A model generated the notes under the pieces. It worked only from the letters and a program-made list of their open reading frames with translations, was not told the DNA's origin and searched no databases. From Candidatus Sulfotelmatobacter sp. (GTDB lineage: Bacteria > Acidobacteriota > Terriglobia > Terriglobales > Acidobacteriaceae), in NCBI GenBank assembly GCA_030040725.1, contig JASHTD010000461.1:1-9656 (forward strand): a DNA stretch of 9,656 bases, given 5' to 3'. Shown piece after piece: positions 6,100 through 9,656 of this stretch. The first letter of the stretch is position 1; each line of letters starts with the position of its first letter. A program made the translations under genes and the position numbers.

Positions 6100-7182
6100 A
6101 TGCCGGTCACGGATGCGCGCACGGCGCGGGTGCTAATCACGGTGCTTTTGTTTGCGCTGGGCCTGGGTTTTCTGTATGTAGCGCGGGTAACTCTGATCGC
6201 CTTCCTGTTCGCGATTTTCTTTGCCTACCTGATGAGCCCGCTGGTTTTCTCCCTGGAAAAACTTCTGCATGGCCGCGGCCGCGCCATCGCGGTGATCTAC
6301 CTCCTGCTTCTGGGACTGCTGGTGCTGCTTTTTGTTTCGACGGGACCGAAGATTGACCGGGAGGGAGCGCATCTGGTGCAGTCGCTGCCCGCGGTGGCAG
6401 AGTTAAGTTCAGGACAGATTGCGCAACGGCTGGGTGAAGAGCATGGATGGAACTCGCGGATCGTCGACCTGCTGCGAAGTTATTTGTCGAACCATAGCCG
6501 CGAAATCAGCAGACTGGCGAAGGACGTTGGGCTGTGGGTGGCCGACATCGCCAAGCAGGCATGGCTCCTGGTGGTGGTGCCGCTACTATCAATTTTCTTT
6601 TTGAGTGATGGCCGGCAGTTCGGTGAAGTGCTGCTGGGGCTGGCGCAATCACGGCCGCAGCGCGAATTTCTGCAGGGAGTGCTCAGCGATCTGAATCAGA
6701 TGCTGGCGCACTTCATCCGGGCACAACTGATACTGGCGACGCTGACCTTCGCAATCTATTCCTCGGCGCTCGGGATCATGCGCATGCCCTACGCGTTGGT
6801 GCTGGGCAGTCTGGGGGGCCTGCTGGAATTTATCCCCGTTCTGGGACCGCTAGCCGCAGCAGTGACGATCATGGTGGTAGCGGTGCTCACAGGATTTTCC
6901 CACTGGATCATCCTGCTGATTTTTCTGGGCGCATGGCGCGGGATTCAGGATTACGTGAATAGCCCGAGAATCATGGGCCACAGCGTGGAACTGCATCCAC
7001 TGGCGGCAATTTTCGGAGTGATGGCGGGCGGAGAGATTGCGGGAATACTCGGAATTTTTCTTTCGATCCCCGTGATGGCGAGCCTGCGGATCGTGTTCCG
7101 CCGCTGGAGGCTGTATGCCGAGAAGAAGAAATTTGGCCCGCTGAATGAGTACGTGCTTGATCCTCACTTACGACAGAAATAG
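6100..7182 (+). CDS. AI-2E family (PerM/TqsA-like) inner-membrane transporter
   Basis: This 360-residue polytopic protein is of the usual size for the AI-2E transporter family (PerM, TqsA, YdiK relatives). Hydrophobic segments lie at about 11-28, 30-50, 62-80, 153-170, 206-225, 230-260, 266-279 and 300-333. The soluble region at about 84-150 between TM3 and TM4 is characteristic. Family motifs seen are LLEFIPVLGP (241-250) and the C-terminal block IMGHSVELHPLAAIFGVM followed by GGEIAGILGIFLSIPV. Members have been assigned to autoinducer-2 export, Na+/H+ exchange or other roles, so the substrate cannot be read from sequence. The start ATG 6100 is preceded by GGGGG (6089-6093) at 6 nt. It follows the unknown exported gene by 49 nt, probably in the same transcript, and ends 50 nt from the convergent GalT-like gene; no clear intrinsic terminator lies in that gap. 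Confidence 0.9.
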   Translation: MPVTDARTARVLITVLLFALGLGFLYVARVTLIAFLFAIFFAYLMSPLVFSLEKLLHGRGRAIAVIYLLLLGLLVLLFVSTGPKIDREGAHLVQSLPAVAELSSGQIAQRLGEEHGWNSRIVDLLRSYLSNHSREISRLAKDVGLWVADIAKQAWLLVVVPLLSIFFLSDGRQFGEVLLGLAQSRPQREFLQGVLSDLNQMLAHFIRAQLILATLTFAIYSSALGIMRMPYALVLGSLGGLLEFIPVLGPLAAAVTIMVVAVLTGFSHWIILLIFLGAWRGIQDYVNSPRIMGHSVELHPLAAIFGVMAGGEIAGILGIFLSIPVMASLRIVFRRWRLYAEKKKFGPLNEYVLDPHLRQK

Positions 7183-7232
7183 GTGAGGCGAGTTCCCTGC
7201 CCTGCCTCGATTACGAGCCACGGTCATAAGCT

Positions 7233-8258
7233 TTAGCCTGCAGCCGCGCCGGCTGCTTTTTCGGTCGCAACTTTGCGCAGGAATTCCGCAGCCGCTTCCG
7301 GCAGGACCGTGTTGATGAACATGCCCGAGCCGAGTTCGAATCCGGCAACGCGGGTAAGGCGTGGAATCACACTTACATACCAGTGAAAATGCCGTGCGCC
7401 CATGTAATCGGCTGGTCCGCTGCGCACGGTGAAGTTCAGATCCGGATTTCCCAAGCCCACATAAATCTTGGCGAGCAACGAGCGCAGAACACGCGCCAGG
7501 TCGGAAATCTCGGCGGGTGTGATCTCGCCGAAGCTGGACATGTGGCGCAGAGGAAAGACGTGCGTGGCAAAAGGCGTGGCGGAGGCAAAGACTTCCATGG
7601 CCACGAACATTTCACTTTTGATGACGACGCGCGTCTGGTCTTCGACCTCGCCCTCGACCATGTGGCAGAACATGCACTCGCCGACCTCATCGTAGTGGCG
7701 AAGAGCTTCGTGCAGCCGGTGCCTTACCTGACTGGGAATCACGGGCGTGGCAATGATCTGGGAATGGGGATGCTGCAGGCTAGCGCCGGCATCTGATCCA
7801 TGGTTTTTAAAAATCGTGACGTGGCTGATGCGGTGGTCGGCGCAGAGCGTGTTGTATCGGTCCTTAAACACCGTCAGGATCCGCGCCACCTGCGCGTCCG
7901 ACAAAAGCGCCATGCAGGCGGAGTGGTCGGGGCTATCGACGATGACCTCATGAAATCCGAATCCCTCGATTCTGCGGCGTAAATGCTGCAAGCTTCTCGT
8001 GGGCTGCAAGTCGCTGGCGAGCGCCGCAAATTTGTTGGGGATGACACGTACTTCCCACGGTTCGGCGTGGTTCACGGGATGACGCGAAATCTCGGGTGGG
8101 GTTTGGTTCTCGTGTCCGGGGCAGAATGGACAGGTTTCGACAAACGGCGGCGTCTGGTGCGCGGGCCGACGAGTGGCCAGATCTTCCGGACGCCGGGCGC
8201 GCTCGGTGGCGATGATGACCCATTCCTTGGTGAAAAAATTCTGTCGCAGCTCGGGCAA
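7233..8258 (-). CDS. galT: Galactose-1-phosphate uridylyltransferase family protein
   Basis: This 341-residue HIT-superfamily nucleotidyltransferase would exchange UMP between UDP-glucose and galactose 1-phosphate (Leloir pathway). The active-site HPH is at 163-165 within LQHPHSQ; His165 is the expected nucleophile that becomes uridylylated. Zinc ligands match the GalT pattern: Cys43 and Cys46 in CPFC, His112 in PDHS, and His163. HFHWYVSVIPRL (290-301) is the second His-x-His site. A further CMFC (195-198) is present. The TTG start at 8256-8258 is supported by GGAGGG six nt upstream. The C-terminus is Ala/Gly-rich (KAAGAAAG). No galK or galE is in the window. The short form with a second CxxC means that an ADP- or UDP-sugar phosphorylase-type activity is an alternative to true GalT. 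It diverges from asd and converges with the AI-2E gene, so it is transcribed alone here. Confidence 0.9.
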   Translation of the reverse strand: MPELRQNFFTKEWVIIATERARRPEDLATRRPAHQTPPFVETCPFCPGHENQTPPEISRHPVNHAEPWEVRVIPNKFAALASDLQPTRSLQHLRRRIEGFGFHEVIVDSPDHSACMALLSDAQVARILTVFKDRYNTLCADHRISHVTIFKNHGSDAGASLQHPHSQIIATPVIPSQVRHRLHEALRHYDEVGECMFCHMVEGEVEDQTRVVIKSEMFVAMEVFASATPFATHVFPLRHMSSFGEITPAEISDLARVLRSLLAKIYVGLGNPDLNFTVRSGPADYMGARHFHWYVSVIPRLTRVAGFELGSGMFINTVLPEAAAEFLRKVATEKAAGAAAG

Positions 8259-8264
8259 GGGAGA

Positions 8265-8270
8265 CCCTCC
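8265..8270 (-). promoter_or_regulatory. Ribosome binding site fixing the galT TTG start
   Basis: On the minus strand GGAGGG is followed by six nt and then TTG. No ATG in frame sits near conserved sequence, since the protein begins MPELRQNFFTKEWVIIA, typical of GalT N-termini, so this site decides the start. Confidence 0.7.
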
Positions 8271-8329
8271 AGTTTCTTTGATCGGCTGAGAGTGGTAAAG
8301 ACTTCAACAAAGAGGGATCCATCCACTGA

Positions 8330-8339
8330 TGAGCGCTCA
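8330..8339. promoter_or_regulatory. 10-bp perfect palindrome in the galT/asd divergent region
   Basis: TGAGCGCTCA is a perfect 10-bp palindrome 72 nt before galT and 85 nt before asd, in the 165-nt divergent spacer. It could be a dimeric regulator site, but a single short palindrome may well be chance. No second copy is visible in the spacer. Confidence 0.2.
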
Positions 8340-8404
8340 ACCATCGAACTCACAGCGATTGGCCCGCTTTGCGTGCCCGTTCCGAGGCCCGAATAAGCCT
8401 GTTG

Positions 8405-8410
8405 TAAAAT
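8405..8410 (+). promoter_or_regulatory. Candidate -10 box for asd
   Basis: TAAAAT matches TATAAT at five of six positions and lies 13 nt before the asd ATG; an AT-rich stretch CATATAT follows. No matching -35 hexamer is seen at 16-18 nt. If used, the transcript would begin about 7 nt before ATG, giving an almost leaderless mRNA, consistent with the absence of a Shine-Dalgarno sequence. Confidence 0.3.
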
Positions 8411-8423
8411 CCATATATCCCTT

Positions 8424-9491
8424 ATGAGCAAGAAGCTAGCAATCGGTATCCTGGGCGCTACCGGTGTAGTCGGGCAGCGGTTCATTCAAATGCTCGAGAA
8501 CCATCCCTGGTTCGAAGTGGCGTGGCTGGCAGCATCGGACCGCTCGGAAGGCAAGAGTTATGCGGAAGCGGTGCGCTGGCGATTGAAGAGCGCAATTCCG
8601 GCTAATGTAGCGGGAATGAAAGTTTCGCCGGCGGGACCGGAGGGCGCGCCGAAGATTATTTTTGCGGCGCTCGAGGCATCGATTGCTGCCGAACTTGAGC
8701 CACGGTTCGCGGAAGCAGGCTGCGCCGTGGTTTCGAATTCCAGCGCGCTGCGCATGCAGGTGGATGTGCCGCTGGTGATTCCGGAAGTCAACGCTCAGCA
8801 TATCAAGCTGATCGATACCCAAGCGTGGCGGAAGAAGTCGGGCGGATACGTGGTGACGAATCCGAATTGCTCGGCGATCGGGCTGGTGCTGGCGCTGGCG
8901 CCGCTGCATAAGCGCTTTGGCCTTGAAACGGTAATGGCCGTGACCATGCAAGCGGTGAGCGGAGCCGGGTATCCAGGCGTAGCTTCGCTGGACATTCTGG
9001 GCAACGTGATTCCATACATCCGCAATGAAGAAGAAAAGATGGAGGAAGAGACGTTGAAGCTGCTGGGGCAGATGAACGGAACGAAGGTTGTGCCGGCGAC
9101 CTTTGCCATGAGCGCGCAATGCAATCGCGTGGCGGTCGAAGACGGACATACGGAATCGGTTTCAGTGCGGCTGAAAACCAAAGCGAAAGCAGAGGAGATC
9201 ATTGCTGCGTGGAATGAATATCGAAGCGAGCCGCAGGAACTGAAGTTGCCCAGCGCACCGGAACGGCCGGTGGTATATGTGGAAGCGAATGATCGTCCGC
9301 AGCCGCGGTTCGATGTGGATATGGGAGCCGGGATGACGACGGTGGTGGGCCGTCTGCGCCCGTGCGGCGTGCTGGATTGGAAGTTCACCGTGCTTTCTCA
9401 CAATACGATTCGCGGCGCGGCCGGCGCAGCCGTGCTGAATGCGGAGTTGCTGAAAGCGAAGGGTTATCTCGATGGGGATGGCCGGAGATGA
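8424..9491 (+). CDS. asd: Aspartate-semialdehyde dehydrogenase, archaeal/fungal-type
   Basis: This 355-residue enzyme reduces aspartyl phosphate to aspartate semialdehyde with NADPH, feeding lysine/diaminopimelate, threonine and methionine synthesis. The N-terminal Rossmann motif is GILGATGVVGQRF (8-20). The catalytic cysteine is Cys149 in TNPNCSAIG, and the catalytic base is His242 in EDGHTESV. QAVSGAGYPG (176-185) forms part of the active site. Overall length and block order (SDRSEGKSYAEAVRW near the start, YIRNEEEKMEEET near 200) fit the archaeal/fungal subclass better than the E. coli-type enzyme. The ATG at 8424 lacks an upstream Shine-Dalgarno sequence (CCATATATCCCTT precedes it). A lysC start follows 61 nt after the stop, so the two aspartate-pathway genes probably form an operon. 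Function is well supported. Confidence 0.96.
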   Translation: MSKKLAIGILGATGVVGQRFIQMLENHPWFEVAWLAASDRSEGKSYAEAVRWRLKSAIPANVAGMKVSPAGPEGAPKIIFAALEASIAAELEPRFAEAGCAVVSNSSALRMQVDVPLVIPEVNAQHIKLIDTQAWRKKSGGYVVTNPNCSAIGLVLALAPLHKRFGLETVMAVTMQAVSGAGYPGVASLDILGNVIPYIRNEEEKMEEETLKLLGQMNGTKVVPATFAMSAQCNRVAVEDGHTESVSVRLKTKAKAEEIIAAWNEYRSEPQELKLPSAPERPVVYVEANDRPQPRFDVDMGAGMTTVVGRLRPCGVLDWKFTVLSHNTIRGAAGAAVLNAELLKAKGYLDGDGRR

Positions 9492-9552
9492 AATCCGACC
9501 AGCGAGTTCAATGTGAACCGCATGTGGCTGATCCCGCCAGGAAGCCACGCCG

Positions 9553-9656
9553 ATGATCGTCATGAAATTTGGCGGCACCTCGGTGGAAGATGCGCGGGCC
9601 ATCGAGCGCGTTGTGGCCATCGTAAAAGGTCGGCTAGAGAAAAAGCCGCTGGTCGT
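9553..9656 (+). CDS. lysC: Aspartate kinase, N-terminal fragment cut by window edge
   Basis: The last 104 bases encode the first 34 residues of an aspartokinase, which makes aspartyl phosphate, the substrate of the upstream Asd. The protein starts MIVMKFGGTSVEDARAIERV; KFGGTSV is the diagnostic nucleotide/substrate-binding motif of the family. AGGAAG (9539-9544) eight nt before ATG 9553 supports this start over the in-frame ATG at 9562. The remainder, including the ACT regulatory domains, lies outside the window, so feedback type and any fusion (for example with homoserine dehydrogenase) cannot be judged. Confidence 0.93.
   Translation, partial: MIVMKFGGTSVEDARAIERVVAIVKGRLEKKPLV

Noticed and set aside
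7185..7208. GAGGC/GCCTC inverted repeat between the convergent AI-2E and galT genes, as a terminator
   Set aside because: Only five base pairs with a 14-nt loop and no T-run on either strand.
8436..9149. Long open frame on the minus strand (about 237 codons) opposite asd
   Set aside because: It runs antisense to conserved Asd blocks including the catalytic cysteine; His/Arg-rich translation and no motifs.

Overview
The window looks like ordinary chromosomal DNA from a moderately GC-rich Gram-negative bacterium. Gene content and style suggest an acidobacterium (Terriglobia/Koribacter-like): an ECF sigma factor followed by a zinc-finger anti-sigma factor and a DUF4097-type exported beta-repeat protein, an archaeal/fungal-type aspartate-semialdehyde dehydrogenase, and an intergenic palindrome of the GATTCCTCG...CGGAATGAC type. 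This assignment is an inference from gene style; no rRNA or other marker is present. I see no tRNA, rRNA, CRISPR array, insertion sequence or phage gene.

Layout. 1-498: 3' two thirds of triosephosphate isomerase (tpiA), cut by the window edge. 499-731: intergenic region with a small hairpin, a strong interrupted palindrome and a 9-bp T-rich tandem repeat. 732-2015: a 12-TM major facilitator protein that resembles eukaryotic MFSD1. 2016-2237: intergenic, with only a weak candidate promoter. 2238-4567: sigma factor, membrane anti-sigma factor and exported DUF4097-like protein, all on the + strand, which reads as one envelope-stress or surface-sensing unit. 4591-7182: shikimate kinase with a Ser-rich repeat-derived tail, an exported protein of unknown function whose start codon overlaps the kinase stop, and an AI-2E/PerM family membrane protein. 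All six genes from 2238 to 7182 run the same way with gaps of 87 nt or less, so partial co-transcription is plausible.

7233-8258 on the - strand: a GalT-family nucleotidyltransferase, convergent with the AI-2E gene and divergent from asd. 8424-9656: asd and the beginning of lysC, the second and first steps of the aspartate pathway, in that order.

No clearly new multi-gene system was found. The points most worth a second look are the MFSD1-like transporter, the serine tail on shikimate kinase, the sigma/anti-sigma/beta-repeat module, the unrecognised exported protein at 5310-6050, and the palindrome downstream of tpiA.
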